Of a DNA stretch of 64,000 nucleotides, positions 28,310-40,523 are shown piece by piece. The stretch spans positions 21,896,559-21,960,558 of the forward strand of contig OU452222.1 in the NCBI GenBank assembly GCA_911728455.2, read 5' to 3'. Position 1 is the first letter of the stretch. Each line of letters starts with the position of its first letter. The notes below the pieces were generated by a model, which saw nothing but the letters and a program-made list of their open reading frames with translations, did not search any database and was not told the DNA's origin. Source of the DNA: Marthasterias glacialis. Lineage: Eukaryota; Echinodermata; Asteroidea; Forcipulatida; Asteriidae. The position numbers and the translations under genes were made by a program.

Positions 28310-28800
28310 TAATCTTTGAGTAAATGTGCAAAGTTCCTCCCTTCAATGCAAAAAATTAAGCAATGCAAGAAATCAAAAAAATCGTTACGAGGCTTTTCTT
28401 TCTTGAAAATAAAGCTAAAGGTTGAATAAAGCCAGTAAGGACTGTTCCAGAAGTCTTGGAAATCCTTCAAGGAACGCATATGATATTCACGACGTTGTAG
28501 TACTATAGTTGCATGCACGACGGAACGTTTGGGTCGGACGACAGCAATCACACACTTTTCAACACAAAAATTTCACAGTTTAGACGCTTTAATCATCCAA
28601 AGGAAAGGCTTTCCAAAACTGTGTGTTTCCTTTGTCTATTCGAAATTCCGCAAGGCTAGGGAAATGCTCACTTTCCCATGTTCTTTACTCCCCCGCCCCC
28701 TGTTTTTTTTTTTTTTTTTTTAATTTTTTACAGTGATTAACATTACAAACAAAATTACACGCGGGTAGCTACATCGTCGTCTGACGGTGGTAGTGCATAA
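28310..28800. repeat. Partial copy of the 30983-31752 element family
   Basis: The segment shares AATAAAGCCAGTAAGGAC, GACGGAACGTT, TTTCCAAAACTGTGTG and GCGGGTAGCTACATCGTCGT-like pieces with 31160-31500 and 39890-40240. Neither terminal repeat is recognised, so the copy is truncated. Confidence 0.65.
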
Positions 28801-28844
28801 CTCCAAATACTACCGCTTTTGTAGTAGAATACTGGTAGTTAACT

Positions 28845-29560
28845 TATCGCTCCACCAATGCAGCTTTCCCACAAAATTGTAATTGTCTGCCTGGCAGACG
28901 GCGACGTCAACCTTCGGGTCGTACAGTTCAACTTAAATTTATACACAGGATCGGTAAGGATAAAAAACATTTGTTTATTCCAGGGGGTGGACGCGAGCAA
29001 GTTATAACTTCCAGTTTCGACCAGAAGTCAAGTTCAAATTGGGGTTATCCCGGTTTAAGATCTTCGCAGTTTCACAGGCCTGGTTTTATTACCCAACTAT
29101 AAAGTTTTGTTTGCCCAAATTCTGGTGAATTCTATTTGCCCAACTTAGAGTACTTTAAGTTGGGTAATTGTTCACATAATGTACCAATAGTTGTATAATA
29201 ATAGACCAATTGTCGGTTAAAGTCGTGTTGCCTAACGTTTCGTTTTTCAAACTTCCAATAAGGAGTAAAAATTAACCAACTTCCATACTGCATGGTCTAT
29301 TACCCAACTATAAAGAATTTTTTCCTAAATTCTGGTAAATTTTATTTGCCCAACTCAAGGTATTTAAAGTTGGGTAATTTTTTACCAAATTTACCAACAG
29401 TTGTATAATAACAGACCAATTGTTGGTCACAAAGTGGTATTGCCCAACGTTTTTTACCCAAGTTTTTTACAGTGTACATGTAGATCACTATCTTTTTGCC
29501 CTCTGACGCTTTAAGGTCCAACACCAGATTTCGTCCTGCGGTCAGAAGAGATCAAAGTCA
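28845..29560. repeat. Mixed repeat DNA
   Basis: It begins with a copy of the GTTCAACTTAA family (28845-28965), followed by TTCCAGTTTCGACC and then a tandem pair of about 190 bp. The pair is GGTTTTATTACCCAACTATAA at about 29082 and TATTACCCAACTATAA again at about 29300, sharing TAATAGACCAATTG-like text. No gene. Confidence 0.55.
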
Positions 29561-29575
29561 CATCTAAGATAACGT

Positions 29576-30120
29576 GACTCGTAAACAACGGGTTGTATTA
29601 GTCTACAATGTTTCCCAGCCTTCTTATCAATTTTTTTGAAAGGTTACAACTTATAAAAGGTTACTGCGCCACAGTGACATATGATAGTTGGTGTGCAAGT
29701 GACATCTGACGGTTGGTGAGTCTGTGGGAGTAGAGCCGAATTTTCCAAGTGGTCGAACCTGTCTTGCTGTCTGAACTGGGTAATGCTTTGCTTTTAAGTC
29801 CCGTCTGGATCATTTCAGCCGGCCGTAATAAGAAACACAGCAACAACAAAAAACGTTTTATTTCATCATTCATTCTTTCATAAAAGGTTTATTAAAACTT
29901 GCCATCACAGTAAAAAAGAACTGAACTTTAACAAAAAGTGAGTTAAATCTAATAATTGTCTTCCATAATACAGGTAGCATGCCGACATCGGTCCCATATG
30001 GGTCCCATGAGCCAATTTATGGGCCCCACATGCAGTTAACCCATGTGTGGGCCCCTTCAGATCCTGCACCCGTTTAGTCATATAGGGCCCATATTATTAT
30101 GGTAGGCCCAGATAACCCAA
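29576..30120. repeat. Second copy of the 12740-12965 repeat plus CCCATATGGG block
   Basis: 29720-29825 matches 12840-12945. From about 29972 the CATATGGGTCCCAT family follows, starting at a GTAGCATGCC motif just as at 14180. The pairing of these two families at both loci indicates one composite element or co-duplication. Confidence 0.65.
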
Positions 30121-30250
30121 TTATACTTTTAAATAGTCCCGTTTTCATAGGGTATTCTGTCCTCCGGGTAATGCGTCCACCATACGGTAAATTAACGTGG
30201 GCTGGAGGAGTTTATTCAAAAGAGGGTGTTATCAGAAGGAGTTTGTACAC

Positions 30251-30374
30251 TGGGAGACGTTTGAGACGATAGCGGGCGTCCAACAGACCGGTCCTTTTTC
30301 ATTGTTCTCAGCGATAAAAACAATGGAAAAGGACCGGTCTGTGGGACGCCCGCTATCATCTCAAAAGTCTCCCA
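30251..30374. repeat. Long hairpin: 56-bp arms, 12-base loop
   Basis: The left arm is 30251-30306 and the right arm 30319-30374, nearly perfect reverse complements. Key segments are AGCGGGCGTCC and ACAGACCGGTCCTTTT on the left and AAAAGGACCGGTCTGT and GGACGCCCGCT on the right. Looser similarity extends on both sides. This could be a palindromic non-autonomous element. Confidence 0.85.
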
Positions 30375-30689
30375 TTCGCAGTATGCTCCGATAGAATCTC
30401 CTGCTGGACAGAATCTCCTTCCACACCGGGGCGCGGGAACCATAGACTGTGCAGTCACTGTCACATATTTTACTTAGCATGCTTTTAAATAAGTGTTTGT
30501 GTGTAAATTAGATGTACATGTTTTCTTACAAATTATAGACGAATACACACAACAACAAAAAAAAAAAAAAATGCAAACTAAATTTCACTAAACTCATTTG
30601 ATAGATTTAAAGGAAAAAACATTTTAATGCCATGTCCAAAATCATTATTTGCATATTGCCAACATGGGCTTGCCCAGGTCTTGCCCATA

Positions 30690-30950
30690 TAATGACCCAT
30701 ACCCAGGTAGCAAGCCCACATGGGTCCAATATGGGTCCTATATGGGCCAACATATGGGTCCCACATGGAGTAACCCATATGGGCCCCTGTGGATCCTGTA
30801 CCCAAGATTTTCATGGGTCACAAGGCCCAGATAACCCATATGGAATACATGTTGGGCCCATCTGGGCAAACATTGTCACACATGGCGTAACCCATATGGG
30901 ACCCACTGGATCCTTCACCCAAGAATCATATGGGCCCCATATGGGTTGAC
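30690..30950. repeat. CCCATATGGG-family repeat block
   Basis: Two imperfect units contain AACCCATATGGG, GGATCCTG or GGATCCTTCACCCAAGA, and GGCCCAGATAACCCATAT. They explain the glycine/proline-rich open frames here, which are not genes. Confidence 0.75.
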
Positions 30951-30982
30951 ACAGTCAACTTGAAACTTGAAACTCATCAGAC

Positions 30983-31752
30983 AATAGACCGATTGCGCGA
31001 CCCGCGTCACGTGACCCCTTCTGGGTATAAAATGTAAACACACACGACGTCCCCCATAGGAAAGTGCGGTACGGTACACGATGATCGTTGCATTTAGTTT
31101 ATTCGATCGAGGCTTTTCTTGCTTGAAATCTGTGACAAATATTCCAGAGTGTGTATCAGATACCTTCGAGTGGCTGAATAAAGCCAGTAAGGACAGTTCC
31201 ACCAAGTCCTGAAAATTGTAAAAGTACCGTATAAAATGTGCACGATGTGTACTAGTGAACGACGGAACGTTAGGCCAGACGACCGCGATCACCACATACT
31301 TTTCAACACTAACATCTCAAAGGTTTGAAGATGAAATCATCAAAAAAAATTGCTTTCCAAAACTGTGTGATTCCTTTGATTATTTGAAATTTTGCAAGGC
31401 TAGGTATAAATGTTCACTTTTCCAGCGTTCTTTATCATCCTTTTTTTACAGTGATTTAGGCCTAAACATTAGATTACAAACAAAATAACCGGCGGGTGGC
31501 TACATAATTAATAGTAGAATTCTGTTTAATTGTGAAACAAAGATGTGATTTAAATTAATGTCACAACATACTACTTTAAATAAAGGGGCTGATTAACTAG
31601 TTTATCACTTAACAAAAGTAAAATCGACTTTTTTTAGTCACTCCGTGTCACGGCATATCTCTTTACACGTATTTTGCCATCAGCTGTATGGCGTTATACC
31701 CATAAGGGGTCACGTGACCGCATGTCAACATTGGTCGCGCAATTGGTCCATT
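30983..31752. mobile_element. 770-bp terminal-inverted-repeat element
   Basis: The ends are AATAGACCGATTGCGCGACC and the complement of GGTCGCGCAATTGGTCCATT (18 of 20 match). Inside are CACGTGACC near both ends and shared blocks with 39708-40523. No convincing protein is encoded. The open frame on the - strand (30915-31295) crosses the element end and is unlikely to be real. Confidence 0.85.
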
Positions 31753-32715
31753 GAACCTCAACATTAACACGGCTCTTGAACAATGACTCCATGATGACGT
31801 CATCAGGTGTCGATAGGTAGCATGCCCACGCCCACATTGGTCCCATATGGGTCCCAAAGTTAATAACTAACACATTCTTAACTTTTGAAACACAATGGAT
31901 TTTTGCGCAATGTATACCCTATCGCATAGTCCAAGTCCTTGGAAAACTAAAGAAGAATCTCATAAAGATGACCTCAATTTGATCTTGTCTTCCGGTTCAA
32001 ACCGGAAGATGAAGCGAAAAATTATTAAAAAGCCATAATTTCAAAATGAAATGTATAATGGGGCCATCATTGGATAATTTTAACCTTTCATGACAATCAT
32101 CCACGAACACGTTGTTTTTGTAAAGTAACAAATACTGAATTTCCTTGTGTTTTTTATATTTTTTATTATCATTCCTTCATCGATTCTGTCGACGGTTTCT
32201 TTGGGAAAAGAGTAAAACCGTTTCAATTATTTTAGTTTTCAACCAACGTATAACAATAGTCCCTTTTTCTAGTGAAAAAAACCCCGGAGGGTTGAGGGGG
32301 AAATGATTGATGTTTTGGTATTGTGCGCGTTAATATTGCAACAATCGAAATAAGCCAATGTGATTTGGGGATCTTCAAATGCTACTTTTCGACCCTGTCT
32401 GAATTTGAGTCGCCGCCTCTTTTCATTAAAAAAAAAACCTACATGAACGTCTAATGACTCGTTTAGGAACAATATTGCATGAAACCAAACTAAAGAGCAT
32501 GAGGCCCATCGGGATACACACGAATCACTATCGCATACAAGCTGAATCGGTTTCAATTAATTGTCTTAAAAAGTGGTTTTGTAGCGTCATTTGTAATTGT
32601 TATGCATTACAATGTGACCTCACTCAATTAGAATACAATGACGTTTTTGTCAGCAGACGGTATATCAGACAGCCCAGAAACTGCGCAGGGGAAAAAAAGA
32701 AGAGACTTAGCAATA

Positions 32716-35367
32716 ATGGCGGATTCAAAGTTACGATTTGAGGACCGCTACCTGAAGTCGTATGAGACTTTCCTTGCTTATTCAGCCAAGTACGAAAGGC
32801 AGGAAATTTGGACCAACACTGTGCTCCTCGACAAGATTATTCCTCATCTCCCAAACTTGGACCAAGACAATGAGCTCCGTGTCTTGGGAGTAGGCAGCGG
32901 ATCGGGTATGCATGAGTCAGGGTTTCAAATTTTTCTCTGCAGTAACAACTTTTAAGATTTGAAATTCTGAATCTAAAAACCAATACAATTACGACAGAAA
33001 CTGGGCAAGGGAAGGGCAGTTGAGGGGCGGTTGCCATTTGTAATCTGCGGTTTTTATAGTCCGATCCATGAATGGCATAAGAAAAAGGTTGACGTTATAA
33101 GGCGCTCAAGGAAATTCTAGTATATTTAACTTTGGTGTTATACCCATAAACGGAGCGGGGGAGGGGTGGGGGCTTTTGTTGTATGGAACCAATCATTTGT
33201 GCATTATTTGTCGAGCTCATGGGGGGGGGGGCAAAAGATGGTGGGCAATGTGTTCTGCCACTGCCTCCTGCTGGTTAAGTTACTGGGTGGCTAATATCAA
33301 TAATAATAATGATGATGATAATAAGAACAACAACAACGAAACAACCACAACAACAACAACAATAACAATAATGATACTGATAATCGTTGACGATGGGAAA
33401 TTCTGGGGAGGAAGACACACTCTTCCCAGCCTGACAGATGGGGGTATACTTATGAGCTCTAAGATCCTGCAAACCTACATGCGGACACCAAAATATATAT
33501 TTTAGACATCTTCCAATAATTATTATGATGCGAAATCGCGACCATTTTGAAAAATGACCGACTAGGCCATTACAGGCCATTTTTAGAGATGATACTATGT
33601 ATATTGTTTCATGTTTTGGTATAACATACACGTGAACCAAGTTTCCTACTTTTAAAGTGCACGAAATTGTCAATTTATTGTACTAGTCTGCTGGATTTAT
33701 GTTCTATATCCCTAAAAGAGTTTGATGGCGTATATGCCCCCTAAATTATATTATGTTTAGTACACATGTTGTGGTATGGCTATACTAGGTACCATATATT
33801 TTCGTTAGATTTGAATTTCAGCGTAAATTCATTAACTGCCTGAAGTTAGATACAAGTATCTTTATTGCCGGTAATCCTCTTAATAAATATGCTAATCTTC
33901 AATGCAATGCCGTTCATTTAAAGGAGAAATAGAGTATCCATTTTTGACTGCACTGCTGAAGAAATACCCGATCATCTCCAACCGTGTAGTTGAACCTGCT
34001 GAAGATCAACATATCGAATACAAGGCATTAGTCCAATCCAAGGCACACGAACTACAAGGTGTTAAGTTTGACTGGCGGCAGCAAACCCTGGAGCAATACA
34101 GAGATACTGACGGGGATGGAACCAAGTTTCATTTTATCAGCGCTATTCACTCATTGTATTACGTTGATGACGTAGACAGTTCTTTGATGTACCTGTACGA
34201 CCTTCTGGAACCTGGTGGTAAATTGATTGTCATCATCCTCTCAGGTAAATACGACACATGAATATTAATGCTACCGGAGATTACGTATATTTTTTGTGAT
34301 TTGTAACTTGCTGGTATATTTTGCTGCAGCCTACGAAAAAGTCCACTACGCAAACCTCGGCTTTAGAGAGTGCTGCTCATTTTGCTGCCTTTCAGTAGAT
34401 CTGAACTCAGTTTGACTTGAAAATCTAAGACAACGATTTCAGTTTTAAAGAACTGGGAGGACTCGTTTAAAAAAGCAAATAAATAAGTAATAGTTTAAGT
34501 ATGAAGCCATTTTCGAAGCCTCACTTTGAGACCCATCGTAGGTTCTGTAATGAAGCCCCGTGTTAAAGTGTGTTTATTTAAAATACCTGAAGCTATGGAT
34601 TCCGAAATGGTTTTTTTAAGGGAAACTACATCATTTGCAGACATTAAAAAAAAATGTACTTCCATGTTATTACAAAATAACTTACTTGACTGAAAGTACA
34701 TCATTCCCAAGTATCCATTGAAATAGTTTCGCCAGGTGTTATTTCATTTTACAGAAAAATGAAATTTTGTTTCATTTTAAAGCGATGGTCAACCGACAAT
34801 CGTTTGAAGAAAAAAATGAGTTTGGTTTGAAACTTGCACAGGTTAGTTTTATGGTATACATCTACAATTATATTGCATTGAAACAGATAATTAATGATGT
34901 AATTTTCCCCTTATAAAAATAAACTGAACAAAGAATTGACGAAACACTCCTACATTAACATCTTGTACTTGTTGTGAAAAACTCTCTCAATATGATTGGT
35001 CTTTTTAGACGACAGTGGTTGGTTTAAGTTCTGGAGCAATCTTCCTGGTACAATTAATAGGAATCTGCGGTACTTTAGCCTAGCTGAACTGCAGAGCCCA
35101 TTCAATCGACGTCACATTCCCTACATCCAAAGCCACCTAAACTCTGAAGTGGATATCACCAAGTGCTTTGACAAGACATCTAAAGACGGGAATCTCTTGC
35201 TTGATTTCCTTGTTCATATGAAGGAGTTTACCAAGACGGCAACAGCAACTCAATATAAGGAGGTGATGGAGCGTTTGGCCAGCAGTGACTGCTCTAAGAA
35301 AGACGGGAGTAAAATCCTCCTAAGCAATGGCTGGGATGCAGTCATCGTTACTAAGCCATCTGAATAA
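32716..35367 (+). CDS. HNMT-like: HNMT-like methyltransferase, copy D
   Basis: A complete three-exon gene predicting 289 aa. Exons are 32716-32905, 33924-34244 and 35009-35367 (TAA), with GT-AG junctions in matching phases. The start is MADSKLRFED, chosen because B and C share MADSK. An in-frame ATG at 32638 would add 26 residues but has no counterpart in C. It carries SAM motif I (GVGSGSGE), VVEPAEDQ, HSLYYVDD and LLSNGWDAV. The Trp183-equivalent is Trp here. Lys replaces the histamine-contact Glu28 and His replaces Gln143. Intron 1 is 1018 bp against 2302 bp in copy C. AATAAA at about 35830 may be the polyadenylation signal. By family it is a cytosolic SAM-dependent amine N-methyltransferase, but the actual substrate is unknown. 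Confidence 0.94.
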
Positions 35368-35570
35368 ACCAAACTAATACCTATATTAATGTCGGACATG
35401 CTACCATCATGGAAATGAATAGAATGGTGAGATTCAAGATGTTTGAAGATGTCAATAATAACATTAAATATATTTTCTTAACTATACCCACAACATTGGG
35501 GGAGGGGAAGTACAGTGGTAAGCTTTCTATATAGTATCGACCACAAAAAAACTCGATTATTCCAAGGAGT

Positions 35571-35789
35571 TTGTTGACGAAACTTATACCCACAGTAGCA
35601 CCACGGGTGGAATTTACCATTGCGTTAGTTTTTATAGGACTTGTTCCGATCGACAAATCTCGAAACAATTCCCGAATTAAATCAAGCCATATTTCAAACA
35701 AACAACAAAGTAGAATCAAAGTGTTCGCAAAAACGAACACGGGGGTTTCGGCGGAGGAAACACGAAAAGAAAGACTTTTGATTCTGTAA
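35571..35789 (+). pseudogene. Possible receptor-like coding remnant downstream of copy D
   Basis: A 72-codon open frame contains VEFTIALVFIGLVPIDKSRN and later VSAEETRKERLLIL. It looks like transmembrane helix 5 and the third cytoplasmic loop of a rhodopsin-type receptor. It is a duplicate of 20490-20695. No flanking receptor exons are visible, so it is a remnant at most. The - strand frame across 35381-35740 is hydrophobic but not recognisable. Confidence 0.25.
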
Positions 35790-36247
35790 ACCTTATATAA
35801 AAACTCTTCACAAATGTTTTAACCGGAAGGAATAAAAATTAAGACCTATCAATGTTTATTTGGTTTGCGGTAACGCCATGTGGTTATATCTACTTTGCTA
35901 TAATATATACATCAGATTGTTCTTGTGAGAACTTGCCTTGCTATTGTGGATCGAGGGGACTTTGTCTTTATATTTATCCAATTTTGAACGTGTTATATCT
36001 TATTTATATACTTGGTGCTTAGTAAAGGGACTTATTTAATTTTTTGCAGCAAATTATTATAGACTTGTTTAGTGACATTAATATAACTTTATAGGCTTTG
36101 AAAAGAGTGAAATTTTGATGTAGAGAATGGGTGAAAGATTGGATTTTGGGTTAAGATATGGACAAGTGTGTTTATACTGCTGGCATATGTGATATGGCCA
36201 TGTGCAGTAGTGCTACATTATGTTTTGATCAATTTAATGTAGGTGCC

Positions 36248-37680
36248 CTTTGAAGATATTCAAGTCATCGTCTTTTATTAATTGTTTAACAAATAACCAT
36301 AATTTCATGAAATGTAAACTTCGCAATTATGTAAGGTTGCAGGCGGATTTGTGCTTTTGGGGTGGGTTTGCTGCGTTGCCTTGATCAGGGCTCTAGGGTT
36401 GCTTAGCTTGATCAGGGCTCAAGGGTTGCTTAGCTTGAGATTTTCCTGTCGTGCATTTAAACACAGTTGCTAAGTCGATTTAAAAACAAATATGTATTAC
36501 TGTAATCTAACTAATTAACTGTTGTATCACTGCTTTGTCATTTACAGTCACCGATCGAAATAAAACAACTTCAACCTGAACTTGAAATATCTTGAACCTG
36601 TGTGCCTTCCATTACCCCCCCTTCCCCAGCATCAAGCCAACCCCCCTCTCCACAGTAAAACATAAGGAAATTCATTTTTTGAAACTTTACATGTAGTTAG
36701 ACTATAACTTGTTCATGCTGAGAAAGTTGTGACGTAATGATTACGTCATTAGGTGTCGAATTACAAGATTTGTAAGCATTACATTTTTAAATCTTTAGAA
36801 ATCCATATCAAATCAAACACAAAAGGACTTAAGGTTGCTTTTTACGGGACCTATATTTTGGTAATATAGGTCTTCATTTTTTGTCGCGTGTGTGACCTCA
36901 CGTGAAAATTACTTCCGGTCGAAACCGGACGTGCGTTAATTTAACAGTGGCAACTTTTTTGAAGTTGTTTTCAACGATAATTATTATACTCCGTTGAGGG
37001 TCTGCTTTTAAATAATAGGATTGGTGACGTCATAATATTCAAGAGCGCCCTCTAGCGACAGGTTAAATACAGTTAAAAGTACACTTTTACTTGATGTCTG
37101 TGGTGAAGTTTATGGTAATCATTTCAAAGTCATGCAGACAACATTATGTGTGAAGTAGTAGATTGATGACGTCATATCGCGTGATATTTCATTGAAGGTG
37201 CACTTTTTGAAGTCCTGTATATACCGAACTACAGATTTGGATGACTTGGAACGTGGTATTTTGTTAGACTATGGACTTTATGGCAAAAACGTGGAGTGAC
37301 TTCATGATGACGTCTTCACATGATTTTTTTTACAACTTTTTGAATTTGTGACCACTTATTAAATATCTTGAGAACGAAACAAGCTACATTGTTTTGCACC
37401 AGGCTTGGGAGGTCACCAATTCATAAAATATGGAGTGACGTTATCATGACGTCATCACTTGTTATGTTGCATCACATTGTGATATGATTTTTGCCAGTTT
37501 AACATGAACTTTTTTATTTTGAATCGTATAGTGTCGTGTTTTTGTCATTGATGTCATCATTATTAGCACAATATCCCAAACACCCTGTGTTTGTTACGTG
37601 ACAAACACATAAGCCCTAGTTATTATATATACATGTATATATATTTTTTTACTTTTTCAAAATCCCCCACTCCCTTGTTC
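36248..37680. other. Intergenic, motif-rich repeat DNA, no gene recognised
   Basis: GACGTCAT-type sites occur repeatedly (about 37025, 37168, 37310, 37449). ACTTCCGGTCGAAACCGGA lies at about 36911 and GAGCGCCCTCTAGCG at 37043-37057. A small direct repeat of CTTGATCAGGGCTC lies at about 36381 and 36408. No open frame of interest. Confidence 0.5.
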
Positions 37681-37681
37681 G

Positions 37682-38077
37682 TTAAAGGGTCTGTATACGT
37701 TTGGTAATGACTCTGAAAATTTTAGGCAATAATAACTCACTTGGTAAAAAGTACAGCAGCTTTGGATAGTATAATGCATTTTGAGAAACGTTTCACTTCG
37801 AAGTACTGCAGTTATGGAAAAATACATCACTTTTTATCCCCCAAAAATTTGAATCTGAGAAGCGTTATGGCCGTAACGCTTCTCAGAATGTGTATTCCAA
37901 TGACGGATACTTCTTCTGCGTGAACACAACCACTCCAGATTTTTGGTGATATCTCAAAAACGCTGCCACCTTTTGAACTGAAATTTACACAGGTTAGTTT
38001 TATGGCATATATCTACAACTATATAGCATTAAGGCAAATGTACGGTTCCAAAAACCAAAGGTATACTTTGCCTTTAA
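37682..38077. mobile_element. TTAA-ended MITE-like element, full copy
   Basis: The ends are TTAAAGGGTCTGTATACG and the complement of GGTATACTTTGCCTTTAA. A perfect internal hairpin lies at 37855-37886, with CTGAGAAGCGTTA and its complement. A shorter copy is at 51743-52046. Remnants of its right half (ACAGGTTAGTTTTATGG) lie in intron 2 of HNMT-like C (about 19745) and D (about 34837). Confidence 0.8.
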
Positions 38078-38845
38078 AGAATATTCGGATTTCGGTGGCC
38101 TTTCGCGAGGCTGTTAGTACCCGTAGGCGATGGGCGACACAATGATTGACCCAGAAAACAAGTTACCGTATTGTCAATAACAGAAGACACCCACACACAC
38201 AATGATGGAAGGAATGTTCAAAGTGCTCATAGGAGTATATATTTTTGGCATGTTGCATTCCGTTGTCGAGTACAATTTGTTCGATGTAACTAACTTGTTG
38301 GTGTTCTCTGAAAAATTGTATGGATACTGAATAATGTTGTATTTTGTGATTTGCTTGTTTGTTTTGGGGAGTTGTTCGTTTATTTGTTTGCTTTTTCCCT
38401 CTCTTGTTTTCCTTGTGGGGTGATCATATTAAACATTAAATTTATAACATCATCTTTTCCCACCCCCAAAAAGGACATTAACGTGCTAAATAGTGGCTCA
38501 GATCGCACGATAGAGCATCCAACGTTCAGACAAGGCAGGCCCAGACCCCACGCCGTATTGGCTTCGCCCACCGTGCTCGCCATTTGTCTTTGATGAAAAA
38601 CTTAGTACCCCATGGCAAAAATGTGTTGGTGCGGACCTGGTATACTCACCGATTTATGGGATATTTTTTAGATAAACTTTTAGAGTGAGATTTGTGTGTA
38701 TGGACCATCTTCAGAAAATGCTTGTTCCCTACTTAATGATGAGTTTGCTCTTTGAAGTTCAGATGTTGTTTGTGGGTAGAACTGAAATAATGTTGTTACT
38801 GGAGGGAACCCAAGTGCGCCCTCAGTGTTCAAGTGTAATAACAAA

Positions 38846-39206
38846 TTAAAGCCATTATACACTATTGGTAAAGTGTCTTGAAACACTTCCATACCTTATG
38901 AGCATCAGGTGTTATTTAATAAAATCAACCTGCGAAAGTTTCAGCTTATTTCATTGTTTCCTTAACGAGAAAACAATACAAAGTCATTCAGCGTTTTTGT
39001 ATTCATTCTAACGGCCGGAGTTTTCGTCTCATGAGACGAAAAATCATTTGTGGATCTTATTTCACTATTCGAAAACGATAACACATCAGACAAAAATATT
39101 TCACAGGAAGTTTTCTACCATCATCGTCTCTATACCATGTAAGTTATGTTCAAATCTGTGAACATTTTGTTTTTCGGTGTTCCCAAAAGTGAATAATGGG
39201 CTTTAA
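38846..39206. mobile_element. TTAA-ended inverted-repeat element
   Basis: The ends are TTAAAGCCATTATACACT and the complement of AGTGAATAATGGGCTTTAA. A 22-bp perfect palindrome built on TTTTCGTCTCA lies at about 39019-39040. Immediately after the element are three short tandem units of CCGCGAACATGGTGCA (about 39218-39256). Confidence 0.75.
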
Positions 39207-39707
39207 AGTTTGTGCCCGCGAACATGGTGCACCGCGAACATGGTGCACCGCGAACATTACTAATTAGTACTACTGGAGACTCGACCTCCTATTTCCGATC
39301 GCTCTTTTCTGTGTTAGCTTAGCAGGGAAAGAACACATTTGATTTCTGTTGGTAATTCACTCTATTTTGTAGGAAACCTTGGCTCTGGCCTCCTAGTGTT
39401 GTTTATGTGGCAGGGTTAGCTTCAAGGAAACTCCATGTGAGTAGATTGTCTTGTTACTAATCATTTTATCTGAGAAATATTGCATTTTTAGGAGGAGACT
39501 CTGGATCTGATGATTGATAGTGATTATGATATCACATAGTATCAGTCACTGATAAAGTGATACTGAGTGATAGTGATAGATTCGTTTCTTGAAAATTTGT
39601 GTATTACGGTAGCGTGTAGCAAGCCACTTTTTGACCCTAGACCTTCGCATTGTACTTTGTATTTTTATTTTAATCTACTGTGGCTTGTACTGTGTGAATG
39701 CTCGTCC

Positions 39708-40523
39708 TTAGACCGATTGTGTGACCCACATCACGTGACCTGTAGTGGGTATTAAATGTAAACAAACACCACATCCTCTATAGTAAAGTGCGGTACAGTA
39801 CATGATGATTGTTGCATTTGTTTATTCGATCGAGGCTTTGATTTCTCGATATCTGTTACAAATATTCCAGAGTTTGTACCAGAGACCTTTGAGTGGCTGA
39901 ATAAAGCCACCAAGCCTACCACTAATGACATTTTGGCAAGTTTTTAAAATTCTACAAGGAACATATATGTTCATCATGTGGTAGTACAAGTTGCACGATG
40001 GAACGTTTTGGCCAGACGACCGCGATTACACACTTTTCAACATGAAAATTTCACAGTAAGTGAAGCTGAAATCATCCAAAGAAAGTCTTTCCAAACCTGT
40101 GTGATTCCTTTGTCTATTTGAAATTCAGCAAGGCTAGGTATAAATGCTCACTTTTTCAATGTTCTCTACCCCCCCTTCTTTTTTTTACAGTGATTTACAT
40201 TACAAAGAAAATAACAGGCGGGTTGCTACATCGTCGCCGGGCGCCAGTAGCGCATAACTCAAAACAAACCTCTTTTGTATAGGACTATAGCAGAATACTT
40301 GTAGTTTATGAAACAGTAATAATGTGATTAAAATCAATATCACTAAGTACAACTTTAATATAAGGGCTTAGTAACTGTGTTATTATTAACAAAAGCCGAC
40401 TGTTGGTGTGACTCTGTCGGTCACAGCATGTATTGCAAGGAGTTTGCCATCAGCTGAGATGACGTAGAACCCACTACAGGTTAAGTGATGACATGTAAAC
40501 ATTGGTCGTGCAACCGGTCTATT
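39708..40523. mobile_element. Second copy of the 30983-31752 TIR element
   Basis: The ends are TTAGACCGATTGTGTGACC and the complement of GGTCGTGCAACCGGTCTATT. The interior is co-linear with 31010-31730: AAAGTGCGGTACAGTAC, TTTATTCGATCGAGGCTTT, TGGCTGAATAAAGCC and others. It encodes no recognised protein. Confidence 0.85.

Larger units (their letters stand above)
32478..36247 (+). repeat. Segmental duplication, copy 2 (contains HNMT-like D)
   Basis: Co-linear with 16081-21265; see that entry for the differences. From about 33385 to 33720, and across exon 2, the two copies are almost identical, while exon 1 and its flank are clearly more diverged. Confidence 0.95.

Noticed and set aside
28309..28551. 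80-codon - strand open frame (contains SLKDFQDFWNSPYW)
   Set aside because: It lies within a truncated copy of the TIR element of 30983-31752. The corresponding region in the other copies does not keep the same frame, so no protein is supported.
30632..30949. Gly/Pro/His-rich 105-codon open frame
   Set aside because: It is a translation of the CCCATATGGG repeat block.
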